Shown here: positions 16,405-24,671 of the stretch, piece by piece
Numbering within the stretch: the stretch's first letter is position 1
How the letters are laid out: each line of letters begins with the position of its first letter
From: Actinomycetospora succinea
Lineage (GTDB): Bacteria; Actinomycetota; Actinomycetes; Mycobacteriales; Pseudonocardiaceae
Direction of reading: 5' to 3'
Assembly (NCBI RefSeq): GCF_004363095.1
Contig: NZ_SNYO01000016.1
Location: 1 to 64,000 of the forward strand
Length of the DNA stretch: 64,000 bases
Made by a program: the position numbers and the translations under genes
Notes under the pieces: generated by a model
Database searches by the model: none
Seen by the model: the letters and a program-made list of their open reading frames with translations, nothing else
Told to the model about the DNA's origin: nothing

Positions 16405-18960
16405 TCACCGCTCGGCGGACTCCAGGAGGCCGACCTGACGAGCCCGGGTGACGGCTTCGCGGCGGTTGTCGACACCGAGCTTGTGGTAGATCGCGCGCTG
16501 GTGGGTCTTCACGGTGTTGATCGAGACCGCGAGGTCGTCGGCGATCTCCGAGGCGCTGCGCATGGTGGGCAGGCGCTCGAGGACGGCGCGCTCCCGTTCC
16601 GTCAGCAGTCGCACCGACTCGGCCGAAGCTGTCGCGAGCACCCGGTCGATCACCTCCCGATGCCCCGGGAACGACTCGTGCTGGGCGGCGACGAAGGCCC
16701 GCAGTGACGGCGCCATCGCCAGGAGCGGCCGCTGCGCGCCGAGACGGTCGGCGAGGGCGAACGCACAGGTGAGCCGGTGGTGCGCGGTGCTGTTCTCGTC
16801 GCGGGCCAGGGCGACCTCGGCGTCGAGCACGAGGGGCTCGAGGGCGCCGATCGCCGTCAGCGCCGGCACCTCGCCGGCCAGCAGCGGCGCCAGCAACGCA
16901 CGCACCCGAGCGGGGTCCTGGCGCACCGCCCACTCCTGGCGCGCCTCCAAGAGCAGAGTCTCGGCGGAGCCGGGGAGACGGTCGCGAGTGGCGCGCACGA
17001 CCTCCGCGGCCTCGTGCACCCGCCCGACCTGCAAGGCCGCCTCGTGCTCGAGCACCGCGGCGAGGGCGATCCGGAACGGCGGACGGGGCGCGCCGACGAG
17101 GCGCTCGTGACGCAACCGCCGCCAGCCGTGCAGCGGCGCGCCCGTGTCGCACTCCACGGCGGCCAGGACCAGCGGGAACTCGCCGGCGTCCGCGGGCGGC
17201 CCGGCCATCACCTGGGCCAGCGCGAGCGCCTCCCGCGCCCGCAGCAGCCACGACGTCCCGCCCCACCCGCGGGCCGTCGCCTCGGTGATCGCGGCCTGCG
17301 CGTGCCGGGCGCTCTCGCGGTGTCGGCCCGCGACCATGTGCGCCAGCGCCGCGGTGCTCTCGACCTGCACGCACAGGTAGGGCCAGTCGTGCTCGCCGAT
17401 CTCCTCGCGCGCCCGGTCGAGGTCGGCGAGGGTCCGGTCGGGCGAGGCCGTGACCAGGCCGGTCGCGCGCGTGAGGTACGCGACGGCGCGCAGGGGGCGG
17501 CCCTCGGCGAGCTCGGGCGCGAGGGACTCGGCCACCTCGTGGGCCGTGTCCCCGTCGGCGTCGAGCAGCCGCACGGCCACGACGCGGCGGAACACCCCGA
17601 GGGTGGTGCTCGTGTCGTCGCGGAGCTCCTGCTCGGCGGCCGAGATCCGGGCGCGGCCGAGCTCGACGTCGCCGCGCTCCAGCGCCGCGAGCCCGAGCAG
17701 CAGCCCGACGTGGGGATCGTCGCCGGCGTGGGTGAGCTCCTCCGAGCGCTCGAGGACGGCGAACTCCCCGCACGCCATCAGCTCGACCGCGCGGGCCCGC
17801 AGCAGCGTCCGGGTGACGGCGACGTCGTGGGCCTCGCTGGCGCAGTGCAGCGCCTCGAGGTGCTGGCCGCGCGCGTCGTACCAGGTCGCGGCGCGCCGGT
17901 AGAGCTCGGCGAGGTGCTCGGGCCGGTGGCGACGTAGGCGGGCGCGGATATGCGAGCGCATGAGCTCGTGCAGGCGGTAGTGCTCCCGGTGACGGTCGGT
18001 GGGCGCCACCATGCCGCTGGTCGCCTCGAGACGCTCCAGCGCCGCGCCCACGTCGTCGCGCCCGGCGAGGACCGCGGCGAGCTCGACCGGCAGGGGAGAC
18101 GTCACGCTCGCGACCTGCAGCACCTCGCGGTCGCTCGGGGGGAGCGCGTCCCACACCTCGCCGAAGAGGTAGTCGGCCACGGAGCGGTCGTCGCCCGCGA
18201 ACTCGGCCACGAACCGCGCCGGGTCACCGGCCTGGCGCACCGACAGCGCGGCGAGGCGCAGCGCCGCCGCCCAGCCCTCGGTGCGGTCCACGAGCGTCGC
18301 GACCTGGTCGTCGTCGAGGGGCAGGCCTTCCTCGCGGAACAGCGCCACGGCCTCGCACGTCGAGAACACGAGCCGGTCGACGCGCAGCTGCCCGAGCCGG
18401 CCCTGCAGGAGCAGCCGGTCGAGCCCGACGGGCGGGTCGACGCGTGTGCCGAGGACGATCGTGAGGCGCGGCATCGGGTGGCGCAGCAGCTCCCGCAGCC
18501 CGTCGAGGGCCGGATGCCCGACGATCTCGTGGACGTCGTCGAGCACCAGGCGCAGGCGTCCCGGGATGGCGTCGAGCGCGTCCAGCGCAGCGCTGACGAA
18601 CGCGCTCCGCACGGTGCTCGACGTCGTCGCCGTCCAGCTCGGACGCAGCCGCCGCAGCGGGTTGTCGGCGGGCACTGCGGTGCTGGCCCCGAGCGCGGCC
18701 AGCACCGACGACCACCAGGGCGCCTCGTCGCGGTCGGACGGGTCGAGCGTCACCCAGGCGGTCGGCAGCTCGGGGGTGGCATCGCACCAGTCGGCGATCG
18801 CGACGGTCTTGCCGTGACCCGCGGGCGCGCTGACCAGCACGACGCGCCCGAGCTCGACGGGCTCGGCGTCGTCGTCGAGGATCTTCCGGACGTCCGGCCG
18901 GTCGACGAGACGCGGCGGTGGGCGCGGGGCAGTGATCTTCGCTTGACGCACAGGTCCCAC
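16405..18960 (-). CDS. MalT-like LuxR-family STAND transcriptional activator
   Basis: An 851-residue regulator. The N-terminal ATPase has a Walker A SAPAGHGKT at residues 44-52 and a Walker B-like RLRLVLDDVHEI, followed by a winged-helix region and a long helical-repeat sensor. The C-terminus (about 785-845) is a LuxR/GerE helix-turn-helix: LTERERAVLERLPTM, SEIADDLAVSINTVKTH, IYHKLGVDNRREAV. STAND activators assemble on DNA when ATP and an inducer are bound. GGAGGGCG precedes the GTG start. It adjoins the permease/SulP/sulfatase region, whose two promoters share a 19-bp palindrome, making it a candidate controller by proximity. Confidence 0.9.
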   Translation of the reverse strand: MGPVRQAKITAPRPPPRLVDRPDVRKILDDDAEPVELGRVVLVSAPAGHGKTVAIADWCDATPELPTAWVTLDPSDRDEAPWWSSVLAALGASTAVPADNPLRRLRPSWTATTSSTVRSAFVSAALDALDAIPGRLRLVLDDVHEIVGHPALDGLRELLRHPMPRLTIVLGTRVDPPVGLDRLLLQGRLGQLRVDRLVFSTCEAVALFREEGLPLDDDQVATLVDRTEGWAAALRLAALSVRQAGDPARFVAEFAGDDRSVADYLFGEVWDALPPSDREVLQVASVTSPLPVELAAVLAGRDDVGAALERLEATSGMVAPTDRHREHYRLHELMRSHIRARLRRHRPEHLAELYRRAATWYDARGQHLEALHCASEAHDVAVTRTLLRARAVELMACGEFAVLERSEELTHAGDDPHVGLLLGLAALERGDVELGRARISAAEQELRDDTSTTLGVFRRVVAVRLLDADGDTAHEVAESLAPELAEGRPLRAVAYLTRATGLVTASPDRTLADLDRAREEIGEHDWPYLCVQVESTAALAHMVAGRHRESARHAQAAITEATARGWGGTSWLLRAREALALAQVMAGPPADAGEFPLVLAAVECDTGAPLHGWRRLRHERLVGAPRPPFRIALAAVLEHEAALQVGRVHEAAEVVRATRDRLPGSAETLLLEARQEWAVRQDPARVRALLAPLLAGEVPALTAIGALEPLVLDAEVALARDENSTAHHRLTCAFALADRLGAQRPLLAMAPSLRAFVAAQHESFPGHREVIDRVLATASAESVRLLTERERAVLERLPTMRSASEIADDLAVSINTVKTHQRAIYHKLGVDNRREAVTRARQVGLLESAER

Positions 18961-19047
18961 CGCCCTCCGCCCTACCGACGTTTGTACGGCGGTCGATGGA
19001 GATGACCAAGAGGATCTGTTCGAATTGGCCCGAGATCCGGTACACGT

Positions 19048-20136
19048 TCAGACGATCGGGCTACCGTCCGTGTCCGGAGCGGGGTCGTTCGAGCTTCCTT
19101 CGTGATCGCCGCGGCGCTCCGCCATCGCCTGCCGGATGACGACCTTGCCCGCCGCGGTCAGCGGGAGGGCGGTGATGGCGCCGAGCAACCCGCCGGAGAA
19201 GCCGCCCACGAGCACCGCCACGAACGCCGCCACGGGGGAGAGCTCGATCGCCTTCGAGAACACCCGCGGCGCGATGAGGTAGTTCTCGACGCCCTGGTAG
19301 ATCATGAAGAACACGAGCGTGGCGACGGCCAGCCCGACACTCACGGACAGGGCGGCGAGGATCCCGACCAGCGACGCGAGGGTCGCCCCGATCTGGGGGA
19401 TCGCGTCGAGCACCGCCACGACGATCCCGAGCAGCGCCGGGTAGGGCACCCCGGCGACCAGGAAGAACAGGAACGAGGCGACCCCGGCGATCGCGGAGAC
19501 GATCAACTGGCCGGACACGTAGCCGCCGATCCGGCCCAGGGCCTGGTCGGCGGTGGCGATGCGGTCCTCCCGGACGAGCATCCGGTCGATCCCGGCGCGG
19601 ATGCGGGGCATGGCGAGGGTGAAGTAGACGAGCAGCACGAGCACGGTGAGCGCCGAGAACACGCTGCCGAACACCACCCCGAGCACGCCGAAGACCGTCG
19701 TGATCGCCCCGGTGATCACGGGCCCGAGGCTGCCGAGCGCCTGCTGGAGCTGGTCGTGGTGCGCCGGGTCGCTCAGCGCCTGCCCGAAGGATCCGCCGGT
19801 GCGTTGCCCGAGCTGCGCGAGCAGCTGGGGGAGCTGCGCGGACAGGGCGCCGATCTCGCGCACCGCCGGCACGACGAGCACCGCGACGAGACCGGCGCCG
19901 ACCAGCAGCAGGGCCAGGACGACCAGCACCAGCGCCAGGCCGCGGCGCAGGCCCTTCGCGACGCACCAGCGGATCGCGGGCTCGAGGCCGGTCGCGAGGA
20001 AGAAGCCGACGAACACGAGGATCAGGGCGCCGCGCGCCGCGTAGACGGCGAGGGCCACGAGGCCGACGACGAGCACCGTGGCGGTGATCGCCGCGACATC
20101 CCAGAGCGGGACGCGGCGCGGCACCGGTTCGCTCAC
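19048..20136 (-). CDS. AI-2E family transporter (PerM-like permease)
   Basis: A 362-residue membrane protein of the AI-2E exporter/PerM superfamily with about eight hydrophobic helices. Typical features are the N-terminal LIFVGFFLATGLEPAIRW-like segment, a large soluble loop (residues about 90-150) and the later PYPALLGIVVAVLDAIPQIG and NYLIAPRVFSKAIELSP motifs. Family members export small molecules or ions; autoinducer-2 transport is not shown for most, so no substrate is assigned. The GTG start overlaps the stop of the small upstream gene (GTGA). Confidence 0.9.
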   Translation of the reverse strand: MSEPVPRRVPLWDVAAITATVLVVGLVALAVYAARGALILVFVGFFLATGLEPAIRWCVAKGLRRGLALVLVVLALLLVGAGLVAVLVVPAVREIGALSAQLPQLLAQLGQRTGGSFGQALSDPAHHDQLQQALGSLGPVITGAITTVFGVLGVVFGSVFSALTVLVLLVYFTLAMPRIRAGIDRMLVREDRIATADQALGRIGGYVSGQLIVSAIAGVASFLFFLVAGVPYPALLGIVVAVLDAIPQIGATLASLVGILAALSVSVGLAVATLVFFMIYQGVENYLIAPRVFSKAIELSPVAAFVAVLVGGFSGGLLGAITALPLTAAGKVVIRQAMAERRGDHEGSSNDPAPDTDGSPIV

Positions 20137-20360
20137 CGGCCGTCCCCGTCGCGCGGAGCGGGCACGGTGCGGAACGACGTCACGCGCAGCCCCAGGTCCT
20201 GCAGTCGGGCGAGGACGCCGTGCAGGTGGGCGTCGTCGACGATCTCGCCGTACATCAGGGTCTCGGGGGGCGCCTCGCGGACCTCGAACTCCGCGAAGTC
20301 CCCGGAGACGTCCTCGGACACGCGGCCCTCGATGCGGAGTTCATAGCGGTCGGGGCTCAT
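20133..20360 (-). CDS. Small protein coupled to the AI-2E-type permease
   Basis: A 75-residue soluble acidic protein (MSPDRYELRIEGRVSED, FAEFEVREAPPETLMYGEI, LHGVLARLQDLGLRVTSFR). No family is known to me by name, but the alternating strand-helix pattern suggests a compact alpha/beta fold, and similar short proteins sit beside permeases and ion pumps in actinobacteria. Its stop overlaps the permease start by four bases, so they are translationally coupled. The shared upstream gap carries a 19-bp palindrome at 20430-20448. Confidence 0.72.
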   Translation of the reverse strand: MSPDRYELRIEGRVSEDVSGDFAEFEVREAPPETLMYGEIVDDAHLHGVLARLQDLGLRVTSFRTVPAPRDGDGR

Positions 20361-20429
20361 CGACGCCTCCTGTCCGTCGGCACGGGCGGCCCGACCGGGT
20401 CACCGTCGCGTCGCGGACGGAGGTACGTC

Positions 20430-20448
20430 GTCATCCGTGGCGGATGAG
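20430..20448. promoter_or_regulatory. 19-bp palindromic operator candidate, copy 1
   Basis: GTCATCCGTGGCGGATGAG; the seven-base arms TCATCCG/CGGATGA pair perfectly. It lies between divergent genes, 70 bp before the small-protein/permease unit and 137 bp before sulP. It is identical at 17 of 19 positions to the copy at 23187-23205. Position and dyad symmetry suggest a regulator binding site; the adjacent LuxR-type activator is the obvious candidate but is unproven. Confidence 0.6.
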
Positions 20449-20585
20449 CCGCGGCCGGACGGACCGTCTCCCCGACGGCGGCTCCGGGGACCGGGCGCGA
20501 TCCTGCTTCACCCCCGCCGCATGAGGCCCGACACCGGGCACGACGACCAAGCTCGCCCGCACCGACGTCCCCGGGAGCGTGGTCG

Positions 20586-22247
20586 ATGCCCGCTGTCCTC
20601 GCGCCGTCGCTGCGTGGCTACCGCCGGGCGTGGCTGCGCGGTGACCTCGTGGCCGGGGCGACCGTGTGGGCGGTCCTCGTCCCGGAGTCGCTGGCCTACG
20701 CCACGATCGCCGGGGTCCCGCCGGCCGTCGGCCTCTACGCCGCCGTGCCCGCGCTCGTGCTGTACGCGCTGGTCGGCAGCTCGCGGCACCTGATCGTCGG
20801 TCCGATGGCTGCGACGGCCGCGCTGTCGGCCGGGGTGATCGGCGACCTCGGGGTGACCGGTCCCGACGCCGTGGCGATGACCACCGCGCTCGCGATCACC
20901 GTCGGGCTCATCGCGGTCGTCGCGGGCGCCTTCCGCCTGGGCTTCCTCGCCTCGTTCATCTCCGAGCCGGTGCTCAAGGGGTTCATCATCGGGCTGGCGC
21001 TGACCATCGCGGTCGGGCAGGTGCCGAAGCTCCTCGGGATCGAGAAGGGCGACGGCGACTTCTTCGCGCAGCTCTGGTACGTCGTCACGCACCTCGGGGA
21101 CACCCAGCTGCTCGCGCTGGTGGTCGGCGCCGCCGTCCTCGCGATCGTGCTGGGCCTGCGCCGGTGGCTGCCCGTCGTGCCGGGCTCGCTGGTCGCCGTG
21201 GCCTTGGCGATCGCGGCCGTGTGGGTGCTGGGGCTCGACGCCCACGGGCTCGACGTCGTCGGCCCCGTGCCGTCCGGGCTCCCGCCGCTGGGCCTGCCCG
21301 ACGTGCCCGTGAGCAGCTACCTCGACCTCGCGAGCGGGGCCGTCGGCGTCGCGCTCGTCGGTTTCGCCGAGGGTCTCGGGGCGGCGAAGACCTACGCGAC
21401 CCGCGGCGGCTACCGCGTCGACGTCGACCGCGAGCTCGTCGGCCTCGGCGTGGCGAACCTCGGGGCAGGGCTGACGTCGGGGATGGTCGTCAACGGCAGC
21501 CTCTCCAAGACCGCGGTCAACGGGAGCGCCGGCGCGCGCAGCGAGGTCTCGGCGATCACCGCGGCCGTGCTCACCGTGCTGACGTTGCTGTTCCTGACCG
21601 GCCTGTTCGCCCTGCTCCCCGAACCGGCCCTCGCGGCGATCGTCATCGCCGCCGTCGTCGAGCTGATCGACATCCCGGCGCTGCGCGTGCTGTACCGGAT
21701 GCGGGCCCGCTACCTGAGCGGGCCCGCCGCACGCGCCGACTTCACCGCCGCGGTCGCCGCGATGCTGGGCGTGCTGGTCTTCGACACGCTGCCCGGGCTC
21801 TTCATCGGCATCGGCATCTCGGTCCTGCTGCTGCTCTACCGCGCCTCGCGGCCGCACATCGCCGTGCTGGGCGAGGCGCAGCCCGGCCTCTGGGTCGACC
21901 GCGAGCGCCACGCCGACGCCGCCGTCACCCCGGGCGTCGCCGTGGTCCGCGTCGAGAGCGGCCTGTTCTTCGCCAACGCCGACCACGTCCGCGACGCGCT
22001 GGCCGCGCTCGCGACCGACGGGACCCACGCCGTCGTCCTCGACGCCCGCTCCGTCCCGACCATCGACGTCACCGCCGCGCGGATGCTGATCGAGCTCACG
22101 ACGACGCTGCGCGCGCAGGGCGTGACGCTCGCGATCGCCCGCGACATCGGGCAGGTCCGTGACCTGCTGCGACTCACCGACGAGTCCGCGGCGACCGTGT
22201 TCCCGACCGTCGACGAGGCGGTCCTGTCACTCACGAAGGAACCCTGA
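20586..22247 (+). CDS. SulP family inorganic anion transporter with STAS domain
   Basis: A 553-residue SLC26/SulP transporter. About residues 1-420 form the membrane core, opening with LAPSLRGYRRAWLRGDLVAG and the PESLAYATIAGVPPAVGLYA signature. A C-terminal STAS domain (about 440-550) contains VVRVESGLFFANADHVRD and VVLDARSVPTIDVTAARML. SulP proteins import sulfate, bicarbonate or other anions; sulfate is attractive here because a sulfatase operon downstream shares the same palindrome, but bicarbonate cannot be excluded. GGGAG precedes the ATG. It is the first gene of a run with the LapA-like and GAP-family genes. Confidence 0.93.
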   Translation: MPAVLAPSLRGYRRAWLRGDLVAGATVWAVLVPESLAYATIAGVPPAVGLYAAVPALVLYALVGSSRHLIVGPMAATAALSAGVIGDLGVTGPDAVAMTTALAITVGLIAVVAGAFRLGFLASFISEPVLKGFIIGLALTIAVGQVPKLLGIEKGDGDFFAQLWYVVTHLGDTQLLALVVGAAVLAIVLGLRRWLPVVPGSLVAVALAIAAVWVLGLDAHGLDVVGPVPSGLPPLGLPDVPVSSYLDLASGAVGVALVGFAEGLGAAKTYATRGGYRVDVDRELVGLGVANLGAGLTSGMVVNGSLSKTAVNGSAGARSEVSAITAAVLTVLTLLFLTGLFALLPEPALAAIVIAAVVELIDIPALRVLYRMRARYLSGPAARADFTAAVAAMLGVLVFDTLPGLFIGIGISVLLLLYRASRPHIAVLGEAQPGLWVDRERHADAAVTPGVAVVRVESGLFFANADHVRDALAALATDGTHAVVLDARSVPTIDVTAARMLIELTTTLRAQGVTLAIARDIGQVRDLLRLTDESAATVFPTVDEAVLSLTKEP

Positions 22248-22257
22248 GGAGCGAACC

Positions 22258-22500
22258 ATGACCGACACCCCACCCCGCAACGCCGCCCGAGCGGCCGAGT
22301 CGACGCCCTTCTACCGCTCCCGCTGGTTCCTGCCGGTGGTCCTGGCCGTCCTCGTGATCATCTTCATCCTCGAGAACCGCGCCTTCGTGACCATCCGCCT
22401 GCTCATCCCCGTGGTCGTCATGCCGCAGTGGGCCGCGCTGACCATCACGCTGATCATCGGGCTGCTGATCGGCCTGATGCTGCGGCGCCGGAAGCGCTGA
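22258..22500 (+). CDS. LapA-domain (DUF1049-like) small membrane protein
   Basis: An 80-residue protein with two hydrophobic helices (WFLPVVLAVLVIIFILENR and WAALTITLIIGLLIGLMLRR) and a basic C-terminus, as in LapA/DUF1049 proteins: FILENRAFVTIRLL matches the family pattern FxxxNxxxVxxxF. The ATG at 22258 follows a GAGGAGCGAACC ribosome site and lies 10 bp after sulP. The function of this family is poorly known; it may assist assembly or stability of envelope complexes. Confidence 0.8.
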   Translation: MTDTPPRNAARAAESTPFYRSRWFLPVVLAVLVIIFILENRAFVTIRLLIPVVVMPQWAALTITLIIGLLIGLMLRRRKR

Positions 22501-22505
22501 CCGGC

Positions 22506-23183
22506 GTGGACGCCGCGATCGGGGCGGTGCTGCCGCTGGGCATCGGTGTCGCGCTGAGCCCGGTGCCGATCATCGCGGTGGTGCTCATGCTGGCCACTCC
22601 GCGAGGACGGGTGAACGGGCCGGCGTTTCTCGCCGGGTGGATCGTGGGCCTGGCCGCGGCCGGGACGATCGTGCTGCTGGTCTCGGCAGGCGCCGGCGCG
22701 TCCGACGGGCCGTCGCAGCCCGCCACGTGGGTGGACGTGGTCAAGATCGTGCTGGGTCTCGGCCTGCTGGTGCTGGCCCTCCGACAGTGGCGCGGCCGTC
22801 CCCGCGGCGGCGAGGAGCCCGCGCTGCCGGGCTGGATGGCGACCATCGACACCTTCGGGCCGGGCAAGGCGGCCGGGCTCGGCGTGCTGCTCTCGGCGGT
22901 CAACCCCAAGAACCTGCTGCTGACGGTCGGGGCGGCCGCCGCCATCGCGCAGACCGGGGTCGGCGCCGGCGGTCAGGCCGTCGCCCTCGCCGTGTTCGTC
23001 GTGCTCGGCACCCTCGGCCCCGGCCTGCCCGTCGCGATCGACGTGGCGCTCGGCGCGCGCAGCGCGCACGTGCTCGACGGCCTGCGGCGGTGGATGTCCG
23101 CGCACAACACGGCGATCATGACCGTCCTGCTGCTCGTCATCGGGCTCAAGCTCGTCGGCGACGGGATCGCCGGGCTGGCGTGA
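22506..23183 (+). CDS. GAP/Sap-family LysE-like membrane protein
   Basis: A 225-residue six-helix membrane protein starting at GTG 22506, five bases after the LapA-like stop. It resembles the GAP (Sap, sulfolipid-addressing) family, related to LysE exporters: LPLGIGVALSPVPIIAVVLML, RGRVNGPAFLAGWIVGL and the central LLSAVNPKNLLLTVGAA motif. Mycobacterial relatives are linked to export of glycolipids. The substrate here is unknown. It completes the sulP transcription unit. Confidence 0.85.
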   Translation: MDAAIGAVLPLGIGVALSPVPIIAVVLMLATPRGRVNGPAFLAGWIVGLAAAGTIVLLVSAGAGASDGPSQPATWVDVVKIVLGLGLLVLALRQWRGRPRGGEEPALPGWMATIDTFGPGKAAGLGVLLSAVNPKNLLLTVGAAAAIAQTGVGAGGQAVALAVFVVLGTLGPGLPVAIDVALGARSAHVLDGLRRWMSAHNTAIMTVLLLVIGLKLVGDGIAGLA

Positions 23184-23186
23184 CGG

Positions 23187-23205
23187 CTCATCCGCGGCGG
23201 ATGAG
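23187..23205. promoter_or_regulatory. 19-bp palindromic operator candidate, copy 2
   Basis: CTCATCCGCGGCGGATGAG is a perfect palindrome (nine-base arms, one central base), 34 bp before the DUF1254 start and directly after the GAP-family gene. It matches the copy at 20430-20448 at 17 of 19 positions. The hairpin could also aid termination of the sulP unit, but the matching copy in a divergent promoter argues for an operator. Confidence 0.65.
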
Positions 23206-23239
23206 GACCCGCACGGTGCCCGCCCGCGACGGTGGGTCC

Positions 23240-24646
23240 ATGGCTGATCTCGAGCAGGCCCGCGCCACGATCGCCGTGCCCGACCGCGTGGACTCGCCGT
23301 TCGGCGAGCTGCGCTTCTTCGACGGCGTCCCGACGCAGGACTCGATCACCACGATCTACGACATGCTCGACCTGACGCGGGCGATCGAGGTCTACCTGAA
23401 CACCGTGCCCGGGGCCTCGCTGGTGGCGATGCGCCGCGGCTTCCGCAGCATCGGCGTCGACGGCAACACCGTCCTCGGCTACACGGCGCCGCGCGCGAAC
23501 TCGAGGTCGTTCGCGCTCACCCCGAACACCGAGACGACCTACGGCACCATGTTCCTCGACCTGCGCGACGGCCCGCTGGTCGTCGAGAACCCGCCGAACT
23601 CGCTGTGCGTCCTCGACGACTTCTGGTTCCGCTACGTCGCCGACCTCGGGATCGCCGGCCCCGACCGCGGCGCCGGCGGGAAGTACGTCCTGCTGCCGCC
23701 CGGGCACGACGGCCCCGAGCCGGACGGATACGTCGTGCTGCGCCCGCCCACGTTCACGAACTGGCTGGTCGTGCGGGCGCTCGGCGGGGTCGACGACATC
23801 ACGAGGACGCGCGTCTATCCCCTGGAGAAGGCGGCCGACCCGCCCGCCATGACCTACATCGACATCGCGGTCCATCACTTCAACACCGTCCACGCCAACG
23901 ACGCGTCGTTCTACGAGGAGATCGACACGCTGGTCCAGGAGGAGCCGCCCGAGGCCCTGGATCCGGAACGGGCCGGGCAGTGTGAGGCGATCGGCATCGT
24001 CCACGGTCGCCCGTTCGCCCCCGACGAGCGGATGCGCGGCATCCTCGAGCAGGGCGCGCGCCTCGCGGCCGCGGCGTCCCGTGCCCTGGTCTACGCGCCC
24101 CGCGACCCGGCTGCCCACCGCTATCCGGGCAGCAACTGGCTCGACCTCTTCCCCAGCGGCAGCTACGAGTTCCTCCGCGACCACGCCCGCCTGCTCGACG
24201 CGCGGGTCCAGTTCCACTACGTCGCCACCGTCATCACCCCGGCGATGGCGCACGCGCAGGTCGGCGCCGGGTCGGCCTACGTCTACACCGCGCAGGCGGC
24301 CGACGGCGCGTGGCTCGACGGCGGGCGCTCCTACCGGCTGCACCTGTCCGCCGGCATCCCGGCGAAGAACTTCTGGTCGGTCGACGTCTACGACACCCAG
24401 ACCCGCTCCCTGCTCGAGACCGACGACCCCTACCCGTCGGTCATGAGCCTCGACGAGCGCGTCGCCGTGAACCCCGACGGCAGCGCCGACGTCTGGTTCG
24501 GCCCGACCGCCCCCGCGGGGCACGAGGCCAACTGGGTGCAGACCGTGCCCGGCAAGTCGTGGTTCACGATCCTGCGGCTCTACGGCCCGCTCGAGGGCTG
24601 GTTCGACAAGACGTGGCAGCCCGGCGAGATCGAGCCGACCCCGTGA
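23240..24646 (+). CDS. DUF1254 (and DUF1214-like) domain-containing protein
   Basis: A 468-residue protein. The N-terminal DUF1254 region (TRAIEVYLNTVPGASLVAMR, LTPNTETTYGTMFLDLRDGP, PPNSLCVLDDFWFRYVADLG) is followed by a C-terminal DUF1214-like part (RLHLSAGIPAKNFWSVDVYD, SWFTILRLYGPLEGWFDKTW). The biochemical role of this family is not established. No signal peptide is seen from this start, although many relatives are exported. It opens the sulfatase-HAD-FGE run and carries the 19-bp palindrome in its promoter. The ATG at 23240 has only a weak ribosome site. Confidence 0.88.
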   Translation: MADLEQARATIAVPDRVDSPFGELRFFDGVPTQDSITTIYDMLDLTRAIEVYLNTVPGASLVAMRRGFRSIGVDGNTVLGYTAPRANSRSFALTPNTETTYGTMFLDLRDGPLVVENPPNSLCVLDDFWFRYVADLGIAGPDRGAGGKYVLLPPGHDGPEPDGYVVLRPPTFTNWLVVRALGGVDDITRTRVYPLEKAADPPAMTYIDIAVHHFNTVHANDASFYEEIDTLVQEEPPEALDPERAGQCEAIGIVHGRPFAPDERMRGILEQGARLAAAASRALVYAPRDPAAHRYPGSNWLDLFPSGSYEFLRDHARLLDARVQFHYVATVITPAMAHAQVGAGSAYVYTAQAADGAWLDGGRSYRLHLSAGIPAKNFWSVDVYDTQTRSLLETDDPYPSVMSLDERVAVNPDGSADVWFGPTAPAGHEANWVQTVPGKSWFTILRLYGPLEGWFDKTWQPGEIEPTP

Positions 24647-24671
24647 GACAGCAGCAACCCGAGGAGGACCC

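Noticed and set aside
19048-20136. AI-2E-type permease read as evidence of autoinducer-2 quorum sensing
   Set aside because: Family name only; no luxS or AI-2 receptor is visible, and most members move other substrates.
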